64,000 bases of DNA from Dyadobacter subterraneus (GTDB taxonomy: Bacteria > Bacteroidota > Bacteroidia > Cytophagales > Spirosomataceae): the NCBI RefSeq assembly GCF_015221875.1, contig NZ_JACYGY010000001.1, positions 806,001 through 870,000 on the forward strand, in the 5' to 3' direction. Made by a program: the position numbers and the translations under genes. Within the stretch, counting starts at the first letter, position 1; each line of letters opens with the position of its first letter. Below the pieces are notes generated by a model. It was not told the DNA's origin, searched no databases, and was given only the letters and a program-made list of their open reading frames with translations. Below are positions 8,364-18,700 of the stretch, one piece after another.

Positions 8364-10757
8364 ATGCTTAAAAACTATTTCAAGATCGCGCTTCGAAATT
8401 TACAACGAAGCAAAGCTTATGCTTTTATCAATGTGCTTGGTTTGGCCCTGGGCATAAGCTGTGCTATTCTGATTTTTGTACTCGTCAGATATCATTTAAG
8501 TTTTGATAACTTCCATTCCAATTCTGACCGGATTTACCGGGTACTGACTGAATTTCATAATGAAACTGTGAGTAAGGAGAGTGGTGTTCCCGCACCTTTG
8601 GGAAAGGCAATACGTAATGATTTCGGTTTTGCTGAAAAGACAGCCAGAGTTGTTGCCTATGGTGATCAGCTGATCTCAATTCCCGGCTCCAAGGATAACA
8701 AGAAATTTGAAGAAGAAAACGGTGTAGCTTATGCTGAGCCGGATTTTTTTGATATACTAAATTTTCCTTTGTTGGAGGGAGATAAAAAAACGGTTTTGAC
8801 TGAACCGAATTCCGCGATCATCACACAAAAAATTGCGGAAAAGTATTTCGGTAAAACAAATGCGATTGGTCAGGTGATCCGTATCAATAATGAAACGAAT
8901 TATAAAATCACAGGTATTTTAGAGGACTTGCCGGTTAATACGGATCGTAAACAGGAAATTTATCTTCCATGGGAAAACCTGAAAGACGAAAATCCCTGGC
9001 TGGCCAAAGATGATAGCTGGATGGGGGTTTATTCAGGATCCAATTGTTTTGTTTTGCTGAAAAAAGGCATAACACAGGCTATGGTTGAGAAAGCACTTCC
9101 GGCAATATCCAAAAAATACTATCCGCCTAAAGATGCAGCCGGCTGGCAATTTAAGCTTCAACCTTTTTCCGACATTCACTTCAATGCTGAACTGGGCGGT
9201 TATATCGAAAAGAAAAACCTTTGGGCATTGTCTTTTATCGGTATTTTTCTGATTGTAACGGCGTGCGTAAATTTTGTAAATCTGGCTACTGCGCAGGCTT
9301 TAAGCCGCTCAAAAGAAATCGGTGTAAGAAAAGTTTTGGGCAGTCTGAAATCCCAGCTTTTCTGGCAGTTTATTTGCGAAACAGCATTAATTACATTTTT
9401 CGCACTGCTGATCGGACTTATTCTTTCTTACCTGGCACTGCCATATGTGAATGAATTGTTCAAAGCGCATTTGGCCATTTCACTGATTTCTGATCTTACG
9501 TTGATACTATTTTTAACAGGATTAGTCATTACAGTTACTTTCTTTTCTGGCTCTTATCCGGGATTAATTCTTGCTGGTTTTCAACCAATTTTGGCCCTGA
9601 AAGGCAAAATATCTCAAAAAAGTGCAGGAGGATTTACATTAAGAAGAGGCCTTGTGGTCACACAGTTTGCCATTTCCCAAATCTTGATCATTGGTACCAT
9701 TGTGATCGCTAACCAGATGCGTTTTTCTCAAAAATCAGATCTCGGTTTCAATAAAGACGCCATGGTAATGATACCGCTTCCGGTTACGGATCTTTCCAAA
9801 ATGAGTACACTTAAATCCAGAATTACAGAACTTCCCGGTGTGAAATCGGGTACTTTCTGTTTTGCTGCGCCGGCTGCGAGTTCTAACAATACAACAGGAC
9901 TGCGTTATGCGGCACGTGCTGAGGACGAACAATTTGGCATCAATATGAAAAGCGCGGACGATCAGTATATCAAAACCTTTGGCTTGAAACTGGTTGCCGG
10001 GCGTAATATTATGCCGTCTGATACTTTGCGTGAATTTGTTGTAAACGAAATGCTGGTTAAAAAGCTAAAACTACAATCAGTTGATGAAATCATTGGGAAA
10101 CAGATCAGTATCAATGGAAATACTCAAAAAGCGAGGGTGGTTGGTGTAGTAAAAGATTTTTACAATTATTCATTCCGGAGCAATATTGAACCGGTCTGCA
10201 TTATGGCCAACTACAAGGGTTACCGGAATTATGCAGTTAATATTAATATGGCCAATATGAAGCCGACGCTGACTGCCATTGAAAAAATTTGGAATGATAC
10301 GTATCCGGAATACGTTTTCAAATCAGCTTTTCTGGATGATAAAATCGCTGAATTCTATGAATTGGATAGGATTATGCTGCAATTGATCCAGTTCTTTGCC
10401 GGCACAGCAATTTTTATCGGCTGTCTTGGATTGTATGGTTTAGTTTCATTTATGGCTGCTCAAAAAACCAAGGAAATTGGTGTGAGAAAAGTTTTGGGAG
10501 CAAGTATCGGAAATATTGTCTGGATGTTTGGGAAAGAATTTGTCCGGCTTTTACTCATCGCATTTGCCATTGCTGCACCTTTGGCCTGGTGGGTAATGAA
10601 TGGCTGGCTGCAAGATTTTAAATATAGAGAAGAAATAGGGGCAGGGATTTTCCTTCTGGCCATCGGTGCCACATTATTAATCGCTGCGCTGACGGTCGGT
10701 TATAGGTCAATCAGTGCTGCGTTGATGGATCCTGTCAAATCACTAAAATCGGAATAA
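8364..10757 (+). CDS. FtsX/MacB-type ABC transporter permease
   Basis: 797 residues, fourth of the tandem series. MLKNYFKIALRN start, first membrane helix near 20-42, MacB-like periplasmic domain, FtsX block near 285-410 (GVRKVLGSL), second periplasmic domain, FtsX block near 670-790 (GVRKVLGAS) and PVKSLKSE tail. Its own upstream region of 131 bp holds the GAACA-type operator candidate, so it may start a separate transcription unit with the fifth permease. No ATPase in the protein or next to it. Confidence 0.9.
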   Translation: MLKNYFKIALRNLQRSKAYAFINVLGLALGISCAILIFVLVRYHLSFDNFHSNSDRIYRVLTEFHNETVSKESGVPAPLGKAIRNDFGFAEKTARVVAYGDQLISIPGSKDNKKFEEENGVAYAEPDFFDILNFPLLEGDKKTVLTEPNSAIITQKIAEKYFGKTNAIGQVIRINNETNYKITGILEDLPVNTDRKQEIYLPWENLKDENPWLAKDDSWMGVYSGSNCFVLLKKGITQAMVEKALPAISKKYYPPKDAAGWQFKLQPFSDIHFNAELGGYIEKKNLWALSFIGIFLIVTACVNFVNLATAQALSRSKEIGVRKVLGSLKSQLFWQFICETALITFFALLIGLILSYLALPYVNELFKAHLAISLISDLTLILFLTGLVITVTFFSGSYPGLILAGFQPILALKGKISQKSAGGFTLRRGLVVTQFAISQILIIGTIVIANQMRFSQKSDLGFNKDAMVMIPLPVTDLSKMSTLKSRITELPGVKSGTFCFAAPAASSNNTTGLRYAARAEDEQFGINMKSADDQYIKTFGLKLVAGRNIMPSDTLREFVVNEMLVKKLKLQSVDEIIGKQISINGNTQKARVVGVVKDFYNYSFRSNIEPVCIMANYKGYRNYAVNINMANMKPTLTAIEKIWNDTYPEYVFKSAFLDDKIAEFYELDRIMLQLIQFFAGTAIFIGCLGLYGLVSFMAAQKTKEIGVRKVLGASIGNIVWMFGKEFVRLLLIAFAIAAPLAWWVMNGWLQDFKYREEIGAGIFLLAIGATLLIAALTVGYRSISAALMDPVKSLKSE

Positions 10758-10781
10758 GTTTAAACCTGATCTATTAGTCAT

Positions 10782-10817
10782 GCGGTTTTACCAGATTGAA
10801 AAATTTGGTAAAACCGC
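10782..10817. terminator. Hairpin between permeases 4 and 5
   Basis: GCGGTTTTACCA (10782-10793) pairs perfectly with TGGTAAAACCGC (10806-10817) around a 12-base loop. There is only a weak T-run after it (TTCGGTTTG), so it may attenuate rather than fully terminate. Confidence 0.45.
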
Positions 10818-10875
10818 TTCGGTTTGTAAAAAGGGCTAAACGAAATACTCACCACTTAACTAAAACTGCTCAGCT

Positions 10876-13254
10876 ATGCTCAAAAATTATTTTACCACGG
10901 CCATACGCTATTTATTGAAGCAAAAAGGATTTTCAATCATTAATCTGATTGGTCTTACCATTGGTATGAGTGTCTGTTATTTTGCTTTGTTGTTTGTACG
11001 TTTTGAGCTGAGCTATGATACTTATCATGAAAAATCAGACAGGATTTATCGTCTGGTTACGGATATCAAAACCGACCATGGAACAGATCAGTTAAGTAGT
11101 ACGGCGACTATGGCGCCAGCAATTCAATCCGCTTTCCCGGAAGTTCAGGCATCCACGAGGATTTTCCTTGATTACCTGATTATTCAAAAAGATAAAGAGC
11201 AGTACAGTGAAGAAAAGGTAGCTTATGCGGATTCGTCAATATTTTCAGTTTTTACTTTTCCATTATTAAGCGGAAATCCAAAGGAAAGTCTGAATGTTCC
11301 TTATTCTGTGATCTTGTCTGAAAAATCGGCACGTAAATATTTTGGTGAAGAAAATCCGGTTGGTAAAACTTTGAAAGTCAACGGAAAAGAACAGGCGGCA
11401 GTCACCGGCGTCATGAAAGATATTCCTGATAATTCACATTTTAAAGTTGATATGCTTTTTTCGATGTCAACATTGGGTGAAGAATGGATGCAGAACTCAA
11501 AACGATTTTTCTTTTACACTTATTTGTTGCTGCCTGAAAATCAGAACCCCACCGTGTTGGAAGCAAAATTTCCGGGTTTTGTAAAAGAACATATTGATCA
11601 AAGTAAAGGTCAGTATTCATTGGCGTTGGAACCATTAAAAAGTGTTTATCTGGATGCAAAACCGCGGGGCTCCAAAACGGGTAGTTCGGTGTCAGGAAAT
11701 CGTAATCATGTTTATATTTTTTCATTTGTCGCGGCATTTGTACTTTTTATAGCCTGCTTCAATTTTATCAATCTGACCACTGCTTTGTCCATTCAACGGG
11801 CTAAGGAAATTGGTGTTAGAAAGGTTTTGGGTACTACAAAAGGTCTTTTAATTTTTCAGTTTTTGATTGAAGCGCTGGTTTTGGCTTTTACTTCCTTTCT
11901 GCTTTCAATATTATTTTGCAGTCTGTTTTTGCCTTATTTTAATGATTTGGCAGGGAAAACAGTTAGTACCAGTATATTCCAAAATCCTGAAAATCTGGGG
12001 ATATTGTTTCTGATCGCTGTTATTATCGGCTTGCTTTCCGGCATTTATCCTGCGTTTTTTCTATCCCGTTTTCAGCCTGTCAGTATTCTTAAAGGCGGAT
12101 TTATTTCTGTTTCAAAAGGAATTGCATTTCGAAAAGCGTTAGTCATAACCCAGTTTTCGATTTCAATAATTCTGATCGTTGCAACTTTTGTGGTTTACAG
12201 CCAGCTTCATTTTATGCAGAATCAGGAATTGGGATTCAAAAAAGATCATATGCTGGTTGTTGATTTCCAATATGACAATAAGATTACGAATCATGAAGAG
12301 TCGATAAAAGATCAGTTAACAAAAATTCCGGGGGTAACAGCGGCAACAATTTCTTCCAGTATTCCTGGCAAATCGAATCACATTTATCCTTCAAAACTTG
12401 AAAATAAAAGCAGCGACATGCAGGATTTTCAGCTGGATACTTATTTTGTCGATTATGATTTTTTGAAGCAATATGAGATTTCAGTGATTGCCGGAAGGGC
12501 TTTTTCAAAACAATTTGGATCGGATTTAAGGGAAACTATTTTGATTAATGAATCGGCGGTAAAAAGTCTGGGTTATGCAAATCCGCAGGAAGTGATCGGG
12601 AAACGATTTTCACAATTGAACGTCAATGGGTTGGTGATTGGTGTGGTTAAGGATTTTCATTTCCGTTCATTTCAGGAGCAGGTCCAGCCGTTGATGCTTC
12701 GCATCTCACCAGGATTTTTCACTTTTCTTACTTTAAATGTTTCAGCCGAAAACATGCCTGAGCGAATTCAGCAACTGGAAAAGAAATGGAAAGAGCTTGT
12801 GCCTGATTTGCCGTTAGTTTATTTCTTTGCCGACGAAGCTTACAATAATCAATACCGTGACGAGCAGCGATTTGGTAAATTATTTATCGGATTTGCAGCC
12901 TTTGCTATTCTGATTTCCTGTCTGGGATTATTGGGATTATCGGCCTTCACCATTACCCGCCGAACCCGTGAAGTTGGTGTCAGAAAAGTGATGGGTGCTT
13001 CCGTATCTGGAATTGTTGGTTTACTGTCAATTGATTTTATTAAGATGGTAGTAGTTTCCATTTTAATTGCTTCACCACTTGCATGGTATGGCATGAACCG
13101 ATGGCTGCTGGAATTTGCTTACAGAATTGAAATTTCCCCTTGGATTTTTGTTTTAGCCGGTTTTATCGCTTTATCAATAGCCATTGCTACGGTAAGTTTT
13201 CAGGCAATTAAAGCCGCTTTAATGAATCCGGTAAAATCGCTGCGCTCGGAATAA
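10876..13254 (+). CDS. FtsX/MacB-type ABC transporter permease
   Basis: 792 residues, fifth and last of the tandem series. It starts MLKNYFTTAIRYLLKQK, carries the usual first helix, MacB-like periplasmic domain, FtsX block near 282-405 (GVRKVLGTT), second periplasmic domain and FtsX block near 665-785 (GVRKVMGAS), and ends PVKSLRSE. The coupling segments are intact, so the gene looks functional. The array ends here: the next gene is unrelated. Confidence 0.9.
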   Translation: MLKNYFTTAIRYLLKQKGFSIINLIGLTIGMSVCYFALLFVRFELSYDTYHEKSDRIYRLVTDIKTDHGTDQLSSTATMAPAIQSAFPEVQASTRIFLDYLIIQKDKEQYSEEKVAYADSSIFSVFTFPLLSGNPKESLNVPYSVILSEKSARKYFGEENPVGKTLKVNGKEQAAVTGVMKDIPDNSHFKVDMLFSMSTLGEEWMQNSKRFFFYTYLLLPENQNPTVLEAKFPGFVKEHIDQSKGQYSLALEPLKSVYLDAKPRGSKTGSSVSGNRNHVYIFSFVAAFVLFIACFNFINLTTALSIQRAKEIGVRKVLGTTKGLLIFQFLIEALVLAFTSFLLSILFCSLFLPYFNDLAGKTVSTSIFQNPENLGILFLIAVIIGLLSGIYPAFFLSRFQPVSILKGGFISVSKGIAFRKALVITQFSISIILIVATFVVYSQLHFMQNQELGFKKDHMLVVDFQYDNKITNHEESIKDQLTKIPGVTAATISSSIPGKSNHIYPSKLENKSSDMQDFQLDTYFVDYDFLKQYEISVIAGRAFSKQFGSDLRETILINESAVKSLGYANPQEVIGKRFSQLNVNGLVIGVVKDFHFRSFQEQVQPLMLRISPGFFTFLTLNVSAENMPERIQQLEKKWKELVPDLPLVYFFADEAYNNQYRDEQRFGKLFIGFAAFAILISCLGLLGLSAFTITRRTREVGVRKVMGASVSGIVGLLSIDFIKMVVVSILIASPLAWYGMNRWLLEFAYRIEISPWIFVLAGFIALSIAIATVSFQAIKAALMNPVKSLRSE

Positions 13255-13396
13255 TGTGGATTGGCCGTTCCGGACTTCATCATTTCAACAATAAAAAATT
13301 ATTTTTTGTGGGAATCGCGAAAAGGATACTTCGGTTTATTGGCTTATTTTCTGGCATTATTTTAATATCCCTCTGGATAAAATAATCATCAAAACT

Positions 13397-13813
13397 ATGG
13401 CTGATAAAACATTAAAGGATGTAAGCAAAATCATGAAGGATATTGATATTTGCATGTTAAGTACAACGACAGCGCACGGAGCATTGGCATCGCGGCCAAT
13501 GAGTAATAATGGAGAAGTAGAATATGACGGAAATTCCTATTTCTTCACCTGGGAAGGTTCACGAGCGAGTAAGGATATTGAAAAAAACAATCACGTTAAT
13601 CTGGGTTTTCAGGGTAAAAATGATATTTACATTTCAGTTTCCGGGAAAGCCGAACTGAGCACTGAACGTAAAGAAATGGAGGATCACTGGCTGCCGGAAC
13701 TGGATCAATGGTTTGAAAAAGGACTGGATACGCCAGGTGTCGTGATGATAAAAGTGAAAGCAGATCGTATCAAATATTGGCAAAAAGAAGAAGAAGGCGA
13801 AGTGAAATTGTGA
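13397..13813 (+). CDS. PPOX-fold flavoprotein, general stress protein 26-like
   Basis: 138 residues. The pattern ICMLSTTTAHGALASRPM near residues 18-35 and YFFTWEGSRASKDIEKN near 52-68 match the split-barrel pyridoxamine 5'-phosphate oxidase-like family, where these segments bind a flavin (FMN or F420-like). Typical length for the family. A soluble cytoplasmic protein; in other bacteria such proteins are linked to general stress, but the reaction is usually unknown. The start ATG is the first in frame. It is a single gene between the permease array and a repeat block. Confidence 0.8.
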   Translation: MADKTLKDVSKIMKDIDICMLSTTTAHGALASRPMSNNGEVEYDGNSYFFTWEGSRASKDIEKNNHVNLGFQGKNDIYISVSGKAELSTERKEMEDHWLPELDQWFEKGLDTPGVVMIKVKADRIKYWQKEEEGEVKL

Positions 13814-13815
13814 GA

Positions 13816-14113
13816 AAAATGCCCTCGGCATGACCGACATTGTAGCCAGGGGATTTATCCACTGGGTTGGGATATAAAATGCCATCGGCATAACTAATAT
13901 TGTCGCCGGGGAATTTATCCCCTGGGTAGGATATAAAATGCCATTGGCATGACCGACATTGTAGCCATGGAATTTATCTCTTGGTCTGGGAACATAAAAT
14001 GCCATCGGCATAACTAATATTGTCGCCGGGGAATTTATCCCTGGGCTGGGATATAAAATGCTATTAGAGTAACCGACACTGCAACCTGGGAATTTATTTC
14101 CTGGAAATTCTGG
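13816..14113. repeat. Five-unit tandem repeat, about 60 bp per unit, ABABC order
   Basis: Units begin AAAATGCC at 13816, 13876, 13935, 13996 and 14055, so lengths are 60, 59, 61, 59 and about 59. Units 1 and 3 share GACCGACATTGTAGCC; units 2 and 4 share AACTAATATTGTCGCC and are nearly identical over 45 bp; unit 5 is degenerate. This gives a higher-order period of about 120 bp. Most units contain a short hairpin (ATGCCatcGGCAT) and a second imperfect one around GGGGAATTTATCCCC. It begins three bases after the PPOX gene stop. It has no spacers of CRISPR type. Confidence 0.85.
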
Positions 14114-14426
14114 TAATGGATTTGTTTGAAATGGTACGTTGTCATTATTAATTATTTTGATAAAACCGAACAAAGCTGTTCGCTATCGAACATTTTATTA
14201 TAAATAAAATATTTTAAATAATTGCAAATCAAATACTTATTTTCTGGCATCTATTTTTTAGTGTTTGAAGTCCATTAGATTTCATTCAGAATCATACTGG
14301 ATAGGTTGCTGGTAATACAATAGTGGTTCTGACCATTGTCGGGACCACTATTCATCAAACGGCAGCCATCAAAAAAGAGCCATGAAAATAAAATATCGTT
14401 AGATTTTCCATATAGAGGAAAAAGCA
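14114..14426. other. Non-coding stretch between repeat block and susD-like gene
   Basis: No credible gene. It holds the GAACA operator-like motif at 14168-14192, an AT-rich stretch (about 14193-14260), and a 9-bp perfect hairpin AATAGTGGT (14319-14327) / ACCACTATT (14344-14352). Confidence 0.6.
14168..14192. promoter_or_regulatory. Second copy of the three-half-site GAACA motif
   Basis: GAACA at 14168, TGTTC at 14177, GAACA at 14188. The right part reads TGTTC-GCTATC-GAACA, against TGTTC-GATATT-GAACA at 8261-8276. Unlike the first copy it does not precede an obvious gene on either strand. Confidence 0.35.
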
Positions 14427-14463
14427 AAATGCCAGAATCAGGAATTTCCCGATTTTGGCATTT
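14427..14463 (-). terminator. Terminator of the SusC/SusD unit
   Basis: AAATGCCAGAATC (14427-14439) pairs with GATTTTGGCATTT (14451-14463), with further pairing inside. On the minus strand it follows the SusD-like stop by about 18 bp and is followed by an interrupted T-run. Confidence 0.6.
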
Positions 14464-14480
14464 ACTTTTATTTCAAAAGA

Positions 14481-15761
14481 TCAGTTTGCCGGATCAGCCG
14501 GTGTGCTTGTATTATTCTGGCGTTCGTTGGTTGGATAAGGATACCAGTCGCGGTTCCGTTCCGTTGCCGGACGTCCGAAGCGACGGCTGTCTTCCAGTTT
14601 CAAACCAGACATGAATAACTCAATACAACGGTTTCTGTAAATCTCAGTTAAAACCGAAGCAGCATCAGTACCACCTGTGTAAGCAGGTAAAGCAGCACCA
14701 ATTCCCCAGGCATCTGTTGTTTTAGTACGGACTTTGTCCAATTCGATAATGGCAGAAGCGAGAGGGCCTTTTCTGGCTATTACTTCTGCTTTGATCAGCA
14801 TAACTTCTCCTGGCAAATAAACGGGAATCTGCGCTGTGTTAGCAGTGAAAAAGCCGGTTCCCAGATTTTTGGTAGGTGCAGCAGTTTGCGTGTAAAAGTT
14901 TACACGTTTGTCGGCAGCATCAGGTTTCAATGCATCCGGCAAGCCAAGTGCAGTACTGATCGGTTCCGTTACATTTCTGTTTCCAAACGAACTGAAAAAT
15001 ATTGGGTTCTGACTAACATCATCATAGTTAAAGGCTGATTTTTTTGTCAGATCAACTTTGTTTGCTGCGGTCAATGCTTTGTCATAATCACCCAACATCA
15101 AACTGTAACGCGCTATCAAAGCCTGGATCGTATTGGGCATATCGATACTGTTTACAACCCGCGTTGTAAAGTCAGATGATGGCGGCGTCGTGGCAATAGA
15201 AGCGGCCGCTGTTTCCAAAGTAGCTACCGCTTCTTTTAAAACTTCTTCCCTTGTATTAAAAGTGATATTTGTTCCGGTCCCAATTGGCGCCTGCTGCCAG
15301 AATTCTGCCAGATCACCCAAAGCCAAAGCCCTGAAAATAGATGCGTAAGCAAGAATTCCGCTTTTTAATGCCGGATCGCCTGCCTTGTCAATATTTTTCA
15401 AAACAATATCCGCGTTGGATTTCGTCAGGTGACTTTGTGCCCAAAGTGAAGTAATCACAGCGTTGCTGCCCTGCACGTTTCCTGAACCTTTGCTTAATAA
15501 ATCAAGATCTGTGTTTCCTGCATTTAGTACCAGCAATTCTTTTGTTGTAAGTCCGTTGGCCGAAATCATGGAATAAACCACACCGCCACCACCTACACTG
15601 TAACGGTATTGTAGCCCGTTGGCAAGTGCCACAAGTCCGTAAACATCGTTTACAACCTGCGTTTCACTGGCCGCACTTGGGTTGAGAAATTCTTTTTGCT
15701 CACAGGAACTGAATGTTAAAATTCCTGACGCCAGAATCGTATATATAAGTGTTTTTTTCAT
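14481..15761 (-). CDS. SusD/RagB-family nutrient-binding outer-membrane lipoprotein
   Basis: 426 residues. A lipoprotein signal peptide ends in LTFSSC, with Cys20 as the likely lipidated residue, so the protein should sit on the outer membrane. The C-terminal segment with the RNRCIELFMSGLKLEDSRRFGR pattern near residue 385 is the usual SusD-family signature. It lies 27 bp downstream of the SusC-like gene on the same strand, the standard order. At 426 residues it is short for the family (often 450-600). No glycoside hydrolase, sigma or anti-sigma gene adjoins, so the substrate cannot be predicted. Confidence 0.9.
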   Translation of the reverse strand: MKKTLIYTILASGILTFSSCEQKEFLNPSAASETQVVNDVYGLVALANGLQYRYSVGGGGVVYSMISANGLTTKELLVLNAGNTDLDLLSKGSGNVQGSNAVITSLWAQSHLTKSNADIVLKNIDKAGDPALKSGILAYASIFRALALGDLAEFWQQAPIGTGTNITFNTREEVLKEAVATLETAAASIATTPPSSDFTTRVVNSIDMPNTIQALIARYSLMLGDYDKALTAANKVDLTKKSAFNYDDVSQNPIFFSSFGNRNVTEPISTALGLPDALKPDAADKRVNFYTQTAAPTKNLGTGFFTANTAQIPVYLPGEVMLIKAEVIARKGPLASAIIELDKVRTKTTDAWGIGAALPAYTGGTDAASVLTEIYRNRCIELFMSGLKLEDSRRFGRPATERNRDWYPYPTNERQNNTSTPADPAN

Positions 15762-15788
15762 GTCAATAAGATTGTGTTAATGAGCAAA

Positions 15789-18700
15789 TTAAAAACTGGC
15801 GGAAATTTTTAGCTGATAAGTGCGCGGAATTGGCACGTTTCCAAAATCGACACCACGCAATAAGTCACTGTTACCACCAGCATTTGTTTCAGGATCATAA
15901 CCATCGTATTTATCCCATGAAATAAGGTTGCGGCCAGAAAGTGCGATGTTTATATTTTTAACATTTTTCAAAATGTTTGGCAAAGAATAGGAGAGGCTGA
16001 TCTCGCGAAGTTTCACGAAAGATGCATTGTCAACCCGCCATTCTTCTGTGTTGTAAATCGAATAAACATAACCACGTGGAAGTTCGCCTTTCAATTCTCT
16101 TTCAGAATAATCGCCGATACCAACACCCTGACGCGTACGACGGTCAGCATTAAATACCTGCATACCCTGAACAGCGTCAAGAAGGAAGCGGAAACCAATG
16201 CGTTTGTAAGTGAAATTACTCACGAAAGATCCGGTCCATTTCGGGTTAGGATTTCCAATGATTTTTCTCACCGTGGTATTGGTAGTAGGTTGTCCCTCAG
16301 CATCTACCGGTGAAGCGGTATAAGACAAAGGATCTGTTACCGATTGAACTCCTTTTTGAGATTGAGGCAGACCTTGTTTTGTTAATTTTTGATTTCCATT
16401 TTCATCACGTGCGAAGAATGTTCCGTAAAATACGCTGGCAGCCTGCCCTTCAATCAGGTAGGACGGAGCGCCGGAAACTGTGTTTTGAAGAATCAACGGA
16501 CTTCCCAGTTTAATAATTTTGTTACGGTTGTGACTGTAAATCACACTTACATCCCAGGTGAAATCCTTGGTCTGGATTGGTGTGTAGCTCAAACTTACCT
16601 CATAACCTTTGTTCTGCATTTCGCCTACGTTGTCAATAGCACTTGTTCCACCACTTGTAGCAGCCAAAACACGGTTTACAACAAGATCAGTGATTTTTTG
16701 CTTGTAAGCAGTTACACCCAAAGTCAGTTTATTATTCAGGAAAGTAAGGTCAACACCACCTTCATTTTCAGTCATAAATTCGGGTCTTACATTTTGATTG
16801 GCCAAAGTACCACTTGGTAAAATTGTGTTTTGACCTAAAAATGGAACTGAATTATATTGCCAAAAACGGTCATAACTTCCGATACCGGTCATGTTACCGG
16901 ATTTACCCCAGGAGTAACGAAGTTTTGCTGTATTGATAACTTGGGCCAGACTTCCTTTTGACCAGAAATCAAGATCAGACGGGATAAAGCTTGCGCTGAA
17001 TTTTGGATAAGTCTGATGGGATTGCGAAGAAGAGAATTTCGAAGAACGGTCACTACGAACTGCACCGGTGATAAATGCAAGATTTTTATATCCAAAAGTT
17101 GCCTGTCCGAATATCCCGAAAAGATCAAACTGATCCAAAGTATAATTTGCTTTTACAGTCGTACTTGCCGCACCACTTACAGTCTGAATGAAAGGTGCAA
17201 GATTTTGTCCGCTGGAAGAGGAAATATCAGTTTTGCTGTTTTGATAACTTGTTCCGGCAACAACGTTTAGTTTGAAATCCGGCGTTAGATCACGTTCGTA
17301 GGAAACGTTAATATCGTTGTTATACTGGAAAGTTGTACTGTTCACATTGGCAGCAAAACCTTTTGGATAACGTTCAGCAGGAAGTCCGGAAACCGTGGCA
17401 TATGGATATGGCGGAATCAGGTTTTTTCCTAATTGTGAAAATGCATCGATACCAAAAACCCAGTCGATATTCAAACCTTTCAACGGAGTCAGATTTAATT
17501 GAACATCATTTACAGTACGGTTTACAGCCTGCGTGAATTTCATATCCTCCACAACTGTCAACGGATTCACACGTGTTGGTTCAACTGCCTGCAAATTACC
17601 GTTTGCGTCACGTTTTGTTATATCGTAAATGTTGTTGGTAATGTTAAGCGAGTTAATCGGACTATAAAAAACGTTTCCGTTTGGTTTTTCATTGGAAAAG
17701 CTGTTGTTGTAGGTAATTCCGGTAGAAAGTTTCGCCCAGCTCGCCAGTCTTTGTTCCAGACGAACACGAAGTCCGTAACGCTGAAAATCAGTTCCAACCA
17801 CAATCCCCTGGTTTTTCATGTAAGAAAGAGAAGCATAATACTGCGTTTTCTCGTTTCCACCGCTAATTGAAAGTGCATTGTCAGTACCAACGCCTGTTCT
17901 GAAAATCTCATCCTGATAATCGTAACGTTGCACGTCTACTTCGTTGGTTGCAAGGTTTGCAGTAACTCCGTCACGGGTAATTGGTGTCGTCGTCGTTCCC
18001 GGATTTGCTGCGATTTGTGCTGCTGTTAAGCCGGTAATCGTTCCAAGACGTAAACTTGAATAACCAAATTGTTTCCCGTAAGTGCTGATCTTTAATTTTT
18101 TACGAAGCTCGTTTACACTAACACTTGTAGAAAAATTAATCTGAGGAGCTCCGTTTTTTCCACGTTTTGTTGTGATCAAAACCACACCGTTTGAAGCACG
18201 GGAACCATACTGAGCTGCCGCAGCTGCACCGTTAATAATATTCATCGATTCAATATCAGCCGGATTTATATCAGCCATACGGTTTGTTCCAACAACCGCC
18301 GAACCAACCTGGTCAGCCAGGGCATATTGCGAAACATTCACCGATGCATTGCTCAAAATAACACCGTCGATAACATACAAAGGATCTGAATTTCCCTGCA
18401 AAGATTTGATACCGCGAAGACGGATTGTTATCCCACCGGAAGGATCTCCGGAGTTTTGTGTAATCTGCGCACCCGGAACTTTACCCTGTAATGCAGAAAA
18501 TAAATTCGCAGAACCGGAATTAACCAGCTCTTTTGAACTGATCGAATTAATCGAATTCCCTAATTGTCTTCTTGTTGATTTAATTGTTGAACCCGTCACA
18601 ACCACTTCATCCAGAACGGCTACTGCTTCTTTGATTGTGACATCAATAACCAGTGACGTTTGAGATCCCAGTGTGAAATTCTGGCTGAAAGGCGCATACC

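Noticed and set aside
13816..14113. CRISPR array
   Set aside because: Units are contiguous and diverged with no spacers and no cas genes in the window.
13634..14173. A 179-codon minus-strand open frame covering the tandem repeat and the PPOX gene
   Set aside because: It is antisense to a clear PPOX gene and its repeated residues only reflect that the ~60-bp repeat period keeps the frame open; no start context or family was recognised.
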